From NCBI GenBank assembly GCA_963082875.1, contig OY720099.1, positions 5,580,001-5,644,000 of the forward strand: 64,000 bases of DNA, written 5' to 3'. Below, in pieces: positions 24,708-36,897 of the stretch. The first letter of the stretch is position 1; each line of letters opens with the position of its first letter. The stretch is from Corella eumyota (lineage: Eukaryota > Chordata > Ascidiacea > Phlebobranchia > Corellidae). Both the position numbers and the translations under genes were made by a program. The notes beneath the pieces were generated by a model, which ran no database searches, had not been told where the DNA came from, and saw only the letters and a program-made list of their open reading frames with translations.

Positions 24708-27700
24708 ATGAATGAATTATATCAAATAGTTGTACATGCGTTTGAAAATATTTACGGAATTATTATCGTTTTTTGCCTACTTGGAATATTTAAAATTTAT
24801 ATTACATGTACAACCGGAAGGCCGAATATCCCCGGACCGTTTCCATGGCCTTTGATTGGAAACGTTATTTCGTTAGGATCAAAGCCACAAGAAGCTATGC
24901 AAGCAATGTCGAAAAGGTGATTTTTGGATTTTCAAGCTTAACTAAATGAATTATTTATTTAATTTGTGTAGTCTTAGAATATTTTTTTATTTATAGGTAT
25001 GGGCCAGTTTATCTAATGAAATTAGGTAGCGCGGATGTGTTGGTTTTGAGTAATTACAAGGTTATTAAGGAAGCACTCATTAGGCAACGAAAAAACTTTT
25101 CTGACCGCCCCAACTTTAGTTCTTTCAAGAACATTTCGCAAGGAAAGGGAATAGTATTCAATGGACCCTCTAATATGGGCGATAGATGGAAAGATATAAA
25201 AGGTTTAGCCATAAGAAATCTGCACAAATATGTTTCAATGCCAAATACTAGACAGGAGCTGTCAAACAGTATTTGCTACGAAATTGCAGAGCTGGTTTGT
25301 ATTGTCACTCAAGAATGTCAAAAAAGTGCAACGAAGTCGACTAAGCCAGAGTCGGTAATCAATGTCACCTTGGCAAACGTAATTTGCACAATGATGTTTG
25401 GACATCGTTACAGCCACGATAATGAGGTGAATATTTTGCAAATATTGGTCTTGAAAACTAACTAAGTACAGTCAAACTTTCTGTTGTAAAATATGGATAG
25501 AACGGTATTTTAAATGTGGCTATACCACAAGAGCCGCAACTTAAGGAAAAAGTAAAATACATTGTTAGTCCTTAAACGTATTTTGTTAAAGTTAAAAAAT
25601 GCATATTGCAAATTTCAAAGCTGCCAGCACACGTTTTGATTTTTTATTTAGGTTTTCACGCATCAGTGGGCGTAACAAAAAACGATAAAATAAACAAAAT
25701 GCGCGAAGCAATCCGAAAATATAAAGACTAATGTTATGGTTTTAACCTGTTTCAGTAATTAAGTAACCACGCTTTGCTTCTTAGTTATCTTGATATCTAC
25801 TAAAGAAAGTACAAAGTTCAGATAGTTAAATTTGGATTGTGCACGAATAAGTATTTTTATAGTTTATTAAAAACGATTAAAACTTAATCATTTTGCGAAT
25901 AAAGCAAATATTTGCGTTTTAAAGTTAGTGTTTATTATTTCTTTAACGTTAAGAGTGTCTACGAATTCCATTTTAAGTTATGTCGAAATACAAAAATTTT
26001 ATCAGATGGGTAGTTATACAAAACTATATTTAGTGATCTTTTACGTTTGGGGTGAGTTTTGACAACATTTCAACATTGCAGGTATGCGTGTGCGTGACAG
26101 TCGTCTATGAACTCAGCCTGGTTCATCGGTTTAAATATTTTTACCTAGTGAACCCCCGTGTTAATCGAGAAGTCTTATGTAACGAAACCCCGTGCCAATA
26201 AGTCTTGACCCGACAGAAATAGCCATTTTTTAAAGCTCAGCAGTAATAATGTACAGCAATAAAAATAAACATGCGTGTTAGTTAAATAATATTTGCAGTG
26301 GCGAGGCTGTTCATTTAGTTAAGTAATCACAAAGTGCAAAATTGTCGTTTATTTTTGCCTCTTGCCCCGTGGCTTGTTGGGATATCAAAATTTAGTGCTT
26401 TACATGCTTGTGGCGATTATCGGAGCGTGAAAAAATTTCGTCATTTGTCTTCGCACGCAACATGTGAACTGGTATTGAGTTCACTCTTCTCTCAGTTGTC
26501 ACACAAAATATTTAACCCATGAACTGCCGCAGATATCATAGGTAACAATCATTAGGCTCGCCTTAAATTCTTCCTCTTACAAATTACTGTATTACAATTG
26601 TCGTTTTAAGTTTAAATAAATCATATCGATTAAGAAAAAACTTAAAATTGTCATATAATTGTTTTTTTTTATTTATTTTTTTGCCTTAAGGCCAACTTTT
26701 GCGGCATTTTGCCCAATCATCTTTAAAGTTGTTTAAAATTAGATTTGTTTTTATCTGATTCTGTAAACTTTGTGTAATTTGTGTACTAACTTATTAGGTG
26801 TCGTGCGAAGTTATTATGACTATAAAAATAAAATTAGATTTCTGCTTATTTTAACAAATGAATTTTATTTAATACGGGCAATTACAGTTTAAAAGATAAT
26901 ATTGGTTTTTGATTAAGTACGTAATTATAAACTAAAATAATAATATTTATGTAGGCTTCAGAATATTATAAAATATTAATTTTTTAAATATAATTAAAAA
27001 CTTCAGATTTTTTGTTGATTAGTGCTATCACAAAAAATATTTTATGCAACTAATGTGTAACGAAATTTAAAGTTTGTCTTTTTTTAGGAATTTCGTGATT
27101 TGATGGGTTTAAACAGGGAATTTGGGGAAGTTGTTAACTCAGGAAGTCAAATCGATGTTATGCCATGGGTTAAGGTTAGTTAAACATTTGTTCAGTTCAA
27201 TGTCATATTTTTTTCTCTAATAGGGTGTGAGAAATTTTAGAAATTAAAAATTAAAGGCAAGGCACATATCATACTACGATGTCTTATTTAAAATGTTCAA
27301 TAATAATTAAGATTAACGAACTGTATTTTATGTTATCGAATATAACTCGTTTTTGGTTTGGTTTTACCACTATTTCTAAATTTAAACTAAACTGTTTCTT
27401 AATTACAAAGAAACTAATCTCTCATTTTGAAAAACACGTTTATTCTTTGAAATCAATATAGTTAGGAGAAAATATTTAATTAACAAATAGTTTTAACTTC
27501 TTATCAGAAAAAATATACATAATCAACTGATATAAAAATATTATTTATTTGTTTAAAGCAACGAGGATTTTTATTAAACGTGTTAAGTAATTGAAACTGG
27601 AATTTTTAAGTTTCTGCTTTTCTTTTAGGTTATACCTTACTACAAAAAAGTTTTGAAGACTTTTGATTTTTTAACTCTGCGTTTAAATAAATGGATGTTA

Positions 27701-29366
27701 AACCGGTAAGATATTCTGTGTTTTTTTGTCGTTATTATTTATATTTTTTTTACACTTCGGTTAAATTAAATCCTACTTAAAATTTAAAAATGCTGTCTGA
27801 AAAAATATTCAATTAAATATTTAATACCAGCAAATAGCGCAAAAGTTAAAGACACTGGGCATTAACACATTAGGTCCTAGGTTCGATATATTGTAGCTGC
27901 CTTAAGTAATGCATGAACAATACTTTATTTGCTAAAACGGGCATTCTATAGGTTAATAAAAAGGCAATACACTACATTAATAATATTATTAAATGGTAAA
28001 AAGTTTTAATACTGGGTCTGGGTGACTATGTCAAATCAAATCTATTTATATACTGCTAGATTTTTCCAAAGATAAGTTGAACTATGTAAATTTAATAACA
28101 AAAAAATACTTTTATTTATGCAGCACTACTGAACATAAAGCAGGATACAAAAAAGGTTACATTCGTGACGTCATAGACACCTTTATTGAAGAGAGTGTTA
28201 ACAATCCTCAAGGAATTATGCAAGACGACATTATAATGGCTTTGACCACCGATATTTTTGGTGCCGCTCAAGACACACTTTCAACGGCCTCACAATGGAT
28301 ATTTATTTATATGATGTATTTTCCAGAATGGCAGAAAAGGGTAAAACTAATTTATTTTTTATAAAACAGTAAGAAGGTGTGAGGGTTTTATAAAAATAAT
28401 CTCTACAACCCCATTTAACCGAATATATATTACCCCGAAAACTGTAATTCTTTTATTTTACCGACATTTGGTTGCATTTTTTGAAATTTAAGGGTTAGGG
28501 TAAGAGGTAATTCATATAAAATTTCCTCTTGTTGAAAAAAAGCGTTTAGAGTTTACGGTTTTTGATAAAATGGTTTTTGTTATTTTGACAGTAATTCAAA
28601 CATTTTTAAAAATGATTTTTTAAAAAAATTTAAAGCGTTTTAATGATATTTAAATGAACTTAACAAATATTTTGACTTTCAAATCTAGATCCAAGAAGAA
28701 GTCGATTCTGTTTTGCAAGGAAGACGACTTCCTAATTTAAACGATCGCAATAAATTTCCAGTGACCGAAGCAGTCATGCATGAGATATTTCGTCACACAA
28801 CAATGACTCCGTGCACAATACCACACACAACCAACAGGGACACTGTTCTGGGAGGCTACAACATTCCTGCGGGTCTTATCGTGTTTATCAGTCAGTACGC
28901 TGCAAATCACGACCCGGATGAGTGGAAAGACCCAGAGAAATTTAACCCAAATCGTTTCTTAACTGAAGAAGGAAAGCTTATTCCAAGAGCACACGAAAAA
29001 TATCTTTTCTTTTCGACGGGCTCGCGAAAGTGTCCGGGTGACGAACTTTCCAGAATGCTGTTCGTGCATTTAATGGCTACGTTGAGCAGCCTTTGCGAGC
29101 TTACGATGGACCCAGATGATCCTATTACCTTAGACTCGGTTTACAATCTTTCAATGCGGCCTAACAAATTAGTGGCTCGCATGCAAGTTCGTCATTCGCA
29201 TTTGCTTAACCAAGTTTTGTCGAATGAAAGTAGCCAGGAAACTAAATTCTTTTCTAATAATAAGCATTTAAATAACAATTACCCACCTCATATAAGCGAA
29301 ACAAAATATTCATATTCAAAAATGACTTTTTCAGACGATGATGATATTGTAAGAGAAAATTCGTGA
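24708..29366 (+). CDS. CYP1-like cytochrome P450 mono-oxygenase (6 exons, 565 aa)
   Basis: Microsomal haem-thiolate enzyme oxidising aromatic and other lipophilic substrates with electrons from P450 reductase. Exons: 24708-24916, 24997-25426, 27088-27174, 27629-27705, 28124-28340, 28689-29366; phases join. An N-terminal membrane anchor (residues 8-31) is followed by the proline hinge NIPGPFPWPLIGN. The I-helix reads DIFGAAQDTLSTASQW (about 311-326), very like CYP1B1. The K-helix ExxR is EIFR (372-375), the PERF region is DPEKFNPNRF, and the haem loop is FSTGSRKCPG with the ligand Cys at 455. The C-terminal tail is long and Asn/Ser-rich. The 1.66 kb intron 2 is the largest. The start directly follows ATAG|CAAA, a good trans-splice-acceptor context. 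A likely polyA signal is at about 29477. Ciona is known to have CYP1E and CYP1F genes; which this is cannot be said by eye. Confidence 0.93.
27836..28070 (+). mobile_element. tRNA-derived SINE, degraded copy 4 (in P450 intron 4)
   Basis: It has a B-box remnant 'taggttcgatat', TTGTAGCTGCCTTAAGTAA in place of the usual TGTAGCGCCCTTAAG, and the tail words 'actgggtctgggtgac'. It is clearly more diverged and shorter than copies 1-3. It ends about 55 bp before exon 5. Confidence 0.6.
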
Positions 29367-32300
29367 AGGATTTTTTTTTATGTAAGTCAAAGGTTGATTA
29401 GTCGATGCGATAACGAGTTATGTCGATCGTCCAATTGCTATAAGATTTATTTTTTTTATAAATTCAAGAAGATGTGAATAAAGCCATGGGTATGCAATAT
29501 AACCAGATAATACAAAAAATTTCCATAAATTATTAATTTCGGTCATTTATAAAAATGTACGTAATTTATTGTAAATATTTCTTATGTAATAACTTTGTAC
29601 ATTTTTCTAACAAATGGCATATTGTTTTTTTATTATGTTTTTTTTCGGTTATGTCGTTTAAATATTATTATTATTGTTTTACACATTACAGTTTTATCAA
29701 CAAATAGTGTGTTGTAGTTATAAGTAAAGTTTGATATGTCTAACTTAACAAAAAGAACTTAACAAGGCTTTATTGCCTAAATAATATGTCAATATTCTAG
29801 AAATACCAAAAATTGTGAATTCTTCATGGTTATACTATAACATTTAACTCACAATTACTTTATCATAGTAAACTGTACTTTAATCCAGTAGCAAAGTTTT
29901 AAACATAAAATATACTTATAACATACGTAATGACCAATATAAGGCAAGTGATGTACAATAGGCCTTGTACCTACAGAGTGTAAAAAAATTTGAATTTTTT
30001 GAACCAACATCTTTTGCTATACGTTTGGTATTTGGTTTTAAAATCGTGTCTATACAACTAAGATTTCTTAAAACCCGATAATTTATTTAGCTTATTTTCC
30101 ATAACTATGTATACGGATTTTAGACAATGTAAAAATTGAAGCAAGATAAATTTACGTAGGCCTATAGAGGATAAAACTAAAAAGCAGTAAATCAATACGA
30201 TTACCACTTAACACCAATTTGCATGAGTTAATTATTAATGCCAAACACTTTATCTTAGTATAGATATTTTTTTTTTTAGAAATATTTTTTTTCAAAAGTT
30301 TTTAATTAAAGAATATGCGCAAGAAATGCGACTCAAAATTAACGTTTATTAGATATGCACAAACTCTTTTTTCAAATAACTTAAAATAGTAAAAAAAGTT
30401 GGGTCAAGATAAAAATTTATTAGTATTAAGTCCCATTTTTTGGTATGTTATTTTATTTATTCTTTCCTATTTAACAATAAGGAACCGTTACATTTTTTCC
30501 TTACATAACACCAGCGCTATTATCACCCTTTCTCTTACGTAGTTAGTTTACGAAAACAAACAGCACCGTAAAACTATCATTATCTTTACTTAATGCAATC
30601 CTGACATTGATCAAGCTGCAATTACATATCAATGTTGGTATTTCTTATGCTATTGTTTGTTGTTATGTGTTGTGGTAGCATCATTACCAGTTTTTGTTTT
30701 CATTTGTATTCTATATAAAAAGCATAACATCCTTTTTTTCAACAAAATAGCGTTTTCATATTCAATGTTTTATAAGAACAAGTTTATCATTATATAGTCT
30801 ATGTATAAAGTAAAAAATAATTTATACATATAAAATACAACCCAAAATAGGGAAAACACATTTATTAATTTTTATTTAGAAATTACACTGCTTTTGGTGG
30901 TGATATATGCCAAAGCTTTTCCATTTTTATCACAACTACGGTTAAGATTTTTTACATTAAAACCCGAGTATGGGAAACAACTTGATTCCCAGCTTACGAT
31001 TTGCAATTCCAGAAAATACTTTCTGCTTATAAATCAAAAAATTGTTGTGGCCTATTCTTTCTTGTGAGAAATTCAAAACCAAGCGGTTCGGCGTTTTTTA
31101 TGGGAGTTAATTGGTCGTTTATTAACAAAATAAAACGGAGGGCATATGAAAATATTACATTGTAAGCAAGAAAAATAACAAAAGTTGGACGGTTTTAATT
31201 GTTTGAATAAATTGCTATAGCTTTAGGTTTTATTATATAACAAAATTATATTATGCGCGTTTTTAAAGTTTAGTTAAAGCTGTAGTTTTGCAATAGATAG
31301 TAGGTTTTTTAAGCTCTTCTATCAAGTAAATACATAAGCGTACGTTTACAAAGATAAGAACACCAATCTTAGGCTATAAACAAGTATTTTTTAAATGATT
31401 TTGTTAAGGTTGTATATATTTTTTTTATTCTAATGTTTAGTTTGTGCTGTGGTAAATTACAAATTAACATATGTTTTTAGAATAAAGTTGTTTTTTAATG
31501 CAGCCTATAAGACTAATTTACGGCCAACAGTATCATTTACAATAAGTCAGGATTACGGTTTGTTTTTAAGTAATGTTAAGAAACACTCAGTATAGTCCTG
31601 ATATATTGTGGTTTGTGTCCTATCTACTAATTAGTTTGTTTAGAGTTGAATGCCAAAATACAGATCCGAAAAAGTAATGTAAAAAAAATAAATGTAAAAA
31701 AGTCTTGACTTCGCTTTAACCCAATTGTTTTAAGGCTTCATTGTCCTATATTGATAATTTAGGAAATGTGCTTTATCAATAAGGTAGTATGCGCAAAAAC
31801 TTTAATTACATTTTTTAGTTTCTTAATAAATGTTAACTTAAACCATACATTGTTTTTTCCCTCTAAGAATTATATTTTTGTAGATGACTATTTTAATAAT
31901 TGGCAATTAAAAGTTAGTTTTTTAAATATAAAATATGGTTTTTGGCAATAACAATAAAAAACAAAATGTATTCATTTTTGTTTAGGTATTAATATTAAAT
32001 ATTTGTTTGTTTGTTTTAAATTATATTTAAAATTTTTATAGTTTTAATCAATTTATTCTAAAACTATAAATTTGTTATTATTTGTACATAAAAAATAAAT
32101 TAAAGAATAATTATAAATATATTATTTAAAATTTTTATATGTTTTTTTTTTAATTTAATTAATAAATATTTTAAATTTTAATTTATTGTCATTTGAATAA
32201 TTCTATTTTTCTTTATAAAATATTATTGTCTATGTCTAAAAAGGACACATAAAAAATATTTTACTATAGTTGCGCATTTATTTAAAAGAGCAATTAACTA

Positions 32301-32470
32301 ACAGATAAATAACAAAACTTTTAAACCTTTTTCGCTAATTTAAAAATTGTAACTAAGATGTCAAAACTAGATATAAAAAATTGACTAGTAATATAATTTG
32401 ACAAGTTGACTTGCTAGCCTACTAAATTAGCGAGCTGTAATCTTATAAGATAATAAACAATTGTAAAAAT
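29367..32470. other. Intergenic AT-rich region, convergent 3' ends
   Basis: It holds the P450 3' UTR at the left (AATAAA at about 29477) and the 3' UTR of the minus-strand NIDO gene at the right (TTTATT at about 32277 on the plus strand). The middle has no coding frame over 61 codons and no recognisable element; 31980-32220 is almost pure A/T. Confidence 0.5.
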
Positions 32471-35400
32471 TTAAGGACAGATGTCGCCTTTGATGACTCT
32501 GTCTTTGCAACAAACAGATATTTTCGGATCGTATACAATTCTATTATCACAACATGCCTACAAAATTCAAAAAATTATATTAATTCATTATTGAGTAAGC
32601 AATTTGTTTTTTTTTAATTGTTATAATTTAATTACACTTTCATTTTTTAATTCAAAAATGCATTTAAAAATATATTTTCGTATTGGTGTCATCTTATTTT
32701 AAAAATCAAAAAAGAACAAAAACAATTTAGTTGTTTTTAAATAAAGTTTTAATTCATTAAATTTTGAAGTTTTGTTTTAAAGAAATGTCTTACTTTTATA
32801 GAAGTTGGGTAAGGTTTTCCCTGACATGGGCCACAACATGCATCGGGTTGAATCAAACCATTTCCTTTTCTACATTGTGAAATGTCGAATCGATTTCTAC
32901 ATAAGCAACTCTGCAGGCAGGGATCCGAATTATCTGTGCGTTTAAAAAAATAAAATTTTAGAAAGTTATTTTGGTCGTATATTATTGTGTAATATCGACT
33001 TAGTTAAATAAAGCTTTGTACCAATACAAAATTTTAACAGCAAAGTCATTGTTTTTTTCTTGCAGTCAGGCGACAAGTTTTGGTATTATAAAAAAGATAT
33101 AGCGCCTCCAATGGTAAAGTAAGACGATCAAACAACATACCCAAGGGCAGAGCGCATTAAAATATTTAATCTCAGTCTAACTTAAATTACTGCCAGTCGA
33201 AGTAAACAGTCGTTTTAAGTTGAAATAAACTGTTTTATTGTTTTCTACCACTTACCTCTGACATTAACCGTAGTTTCGTCGTAAACTACTGGCTCACCAT
33301 CAGTCTTATTGGCAAGATTTTGAGAAATAACATCTTTTAATACTTGGTCTGTTAGTTTTCGGTTCGTCGATGGCGGAATATAGGAAATTATGCCGATATC
33401 AACTCGGGTTGTGTTACTAAATTGAAAAAAATTAATAAATGGTAATATATATAAAGATACCAGCTAATAAAAGTGCAGTCGTGTTTATTTGATTTTTAAA
33501 AAAATATAATTTTACTTTTCATTTCCATCGGGGTCTGTTCCGTTTATAATGTCGACTATTTCATTGAACACTCCCGTTACATCAATGTTGACGAACAATT
33601 TATTGACCTACAAAAAATAGTTTTTAAGATTTTTTTTAATTGATTACATTTTACAATTCTAAAGTTTTATCTTAGTGAATTTCTGTAACATCACAAAAAT
33701 CCATTTTAACGAATGTGCATGTGACCAAAAACGATATGTCTAAAAACGCCATTTACCCAAGAATAGGTCATTTTTCAATAACCCCATTTTACCCTAACTT
33801 GTTCATGTAAAATGTCTTTAATTTAAAAAAAAAATATTAATCTAAAGTTACGATGAATGTTGTTTTTAAAATTTTGGTTTCGAGAAAATAATAACTCAAT
33901 TGGGTTTCTATAATATTGGCAAATATCATCTTGCTACTATTTTATAGGTAGTTTATCCTCACCGATTCTTTAATTGTTTCTAGAAATTCTTCTGTAGGTT
34001 TACCATCATTAAACCAGACAACCATTGGATCATTAAGTCGTAAAACACCGACAGTTGTTACAAACTGACGCGTGGCGTTGAAATCTAAGTAAATTAGACA
34101 TTCGTTTTAATTTCTCTACTATTAAATTGTTAAACTTATAGAGTAGTTTTTGGTACTTTGATGCAGTCTTAAATTAGCACTTTTGTGAATTTTGACCCTT
34201 TTAATATTAACTGGACGTTTTTTGTTGGGCATGTCAGCAGTAAGCATCGTTAGCGCCTCTACTCAAGAACCTTGTAAAGGCAATGTAAATACACACCCAG
34301 TGCTTTTAACCCAGGACCAAACGTGTTTTTATTTTTTTAATGCAATAAAAACCTACCCATGCAGGAAAACGTTGATTGATCCCAGTTATATTCGTAATAA
34401 TCAGAATCATATAGACATTGAATTGTCTGATTTGTTACTCCAGGAGAGATGGAAAATGTAGCCTGACATGTGAACACTGCATAAAAATTCCATCCCAGAC
34501 TATTGTTTCTTGTGTTTTCGAAGAAAAACTGGTACATTCCTCGTTCATTTTCAGGAAAATCAGGACAAGGTCCCGCTATAAAAACAATATAAATAATATT
34601 TGAATGAACCTAAAATATAAGCCAACTTTATAGAAAAGCTATATAAACTTATATGTTCTAAACACTTTGTTTTTTTTAAAGGTATTTTAAATGAACTATA
34701 AAGGAAAATACAATTATTGTCTGAAAATTGCACTTACTGAATGTTGTACATTTTAAGGGATCTGTTATATCGATCACATGTCTTCCAGGTCGAACTGAAT
34801 ATTTCGATCTATCCAAGAGTCTGGAAACCTATTCAAATAAAAACCAAAATAAAATAACTGAGTTTTTAAATATCCTAACATGTATACAAATATTTCTTAC
34901 GTTTTGGTTGGCATCTCCTAGTATATAAAGATCACACGACTCTGTGACGTCACCAGCTACAAATATTCCAGCTTCGGTGGTTTCTGATTTAAAGAATTCC
35001 CAGCTAGAGAAGTCGTAATTGTAGATTGCATAACTCCGAACGCCGTCCGAGGTAACCACAATTTGAAATATATTTTGCTATATAACAAAAAGAATTAAAT
35101 TATTTGAATAATTGTCTATACTGCGGTTTTGCACATATATTTTTACATATAAAAATGGTAGAAAAAAAATTAAAAATGTGTATATTAAATGAATAGGGCT
35201 GTTTGATATAGAAATAAAGAGTTATTTACAAATTCGCCACTCCGTTTTTTAAGAAGTTGTATTTTGTTTGTTATAAGCCTTGCATTATATTCAGCTTTTA
35301 GGCTTTAAATATGGTTTAATGACGGTTTGTATAAGCTTATTAGGCCCAACCCAGATTGTTTAAAATAGTTGTTAGTCAACTTAGTTTCTATAGAATTTTT

Positions 35401-36897
35401 TTTAAACACTAAAAGGGTGTTTTTGTATTGTTTATAATTTTGAACTAATCCTCTCGAGTTTTACATTAATAATTTAAAAGTTTTTTGTATTAAAAATGTG
35501 TTAAACATATTTTTTCTGGTAGCTATACACCAGTTTTGCGAATATTGAAATATTTTAACGCCTAAGGCAACTTAAGAATACGTCAATGTTGTTTTATAAT
35601 AGGGAGAATCTAAAAACCTTTCTCAAACCTTTTCCAGGTTTTATCATTTATGGAAGAAATAACAATAACTAAAGGTAGCATCAAACTGATAAATTATTAC
35701 TCAAAATTATTGTACTAAACTAAACAATATCCAAACATAATTTACTAATTTATAATTCAAAACACATCAAATTGAAAAATATGCTCAGATATCATTAAAT
35801 AATACCGTGCTTAAAATTTAAAATGTTTAATTTAAAATAGTTTAGTAATTTAAATTTAATGACAATTGGGAGCTCCGCCTTTATAGTTAAGTCAACATAT
35901 TAGATTTTTATTTCGTTATTAAATACAACGGTTTTTAACAATAGATTATATGTTGTACAAAATTAAAAATAACTTATCTTCAACTAGTAAACTGAAAACA
36001 TCAAATAAGTAATTTGTAAATACCATGTAAATACCAACACAACATAATTATCCTTCTTTTACTAGTTTTTAGAATTGTCAACTAATTAGATGGTAAATTA
36101 AAAAAGTATAAACTTACTGTTGATGTATTTTGCATTGAAACCATTCTTTCCCAAGTTACAACCAAGGCATATGTTGGAACAAAATTAACATTTCGAAACA
36201 CTCTTGACATTCCTACATCACGTGATATCTTCGTGAAGAGAGTGTCGTCAGATAGTAACTGTCTATAATATATTGAACTGTTTTTTCCAAGTTCTTCGTT
36301 AAATAAAGATGCTAACACGATATTTTGGGTTAACAATTGTCGTCGTGGATCCGTTATTTCGTTGTAAGATAAAGCTCCAACGCTGTTGATCTACATATAT
36401 AAAAAAATTAAAATTGTTTTGTATTTTTAGTATATTACCAGGCCTTACATTTAAGGACTGTGAAATCCTTTGAATGTGTTTTAGAGTATAGCTTAAGGTT
36501 AATATATTATGTTTTAAATGTACTTTGGGACGTTTTCAAACCTAGTAGCTCATCTTATTGTGATAATATTTTAAAATCTTCAGATAAAAAAAAATCAGTT
36601 TTGATATTGATAAGAGTTTAGCATAATAAGACTTTCTTATTTTTTGTTTAATAATTTTATCTTAAGAAATTTAGTTTGTGGCACCTTCGTATTTATTGCT
36701 TATATTAAAAGTTAAGTTACCCAAATTCTTGAAAGATCACCCGACCCAAGAAACGGAATGCTTAATAAAAGGTTAAGTTGGGTTGATGTTCCATTAACTA
36801 AAGTATCTCCATTGGATGGTCCATAAGGATAAGTAGAACATTCAGTTGACCAAACAACAAAAGTTAAAACATAAAAAAAGGAGACTCCGAACCGCAT
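32471..36897 (-). CDS. Secreted NIDO-domain protein with cysteine-rich galaxin-like tail (10 exons, 512 aa)
   Basis: Predicted extracellular matrix or cell-surface protein. Exons in transcript order: 36897-36721, 36390-36118, 35077-34901, 34828-34738, 34575-34357, 34084-33963, 33607-33516, 33416-33256, 32933-32794, 32557-32471; phases join. Residues 1-20 form a signal peptide (MRFGVSFFYVLTFVVWSTEC). YPYGPSNGDT and SIPFLGS open a nidogen/alpha-tectorin-type NIDO domain to about residue 209, with ALVVTWERM and FQIVVTSDGVRSYAIYNYDF as its core strands. Residues 240-312 contain four cysteines and a sushi-like spacing. Residues 313-437 are rich in Asn-glycosylation sites and are not recognised; a SEA-like fold is possible. 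The end (438-512) has CC pairs (ACCGPC, ACCDNR, VCCKDR), like galaxin repeats. No transmembrane helix or GPI signal is seen. Function is not known. Confidence 0.85.
33735..33800. repeat. Intronic repeat, copy 3 of the GGTAAA(A)TGGCGTTTT core family
   Basis: The segment 33742-33759 reads AAAAACGCCATTTACCC, the complement of the core seen in TRPC introns; 'aaccccattttaccctaac' follows. It lies between exons 6 and 7 of the NIDO gene. Limits are uncertain. Confidence 0.35.

Noticed and set aside
26296-26540. DNA transposon end suggested by CAGTGGCGAGGC in P450 intron 2
   Set aside because: No matching inverted terminal repeat or target duplication was found nearby.
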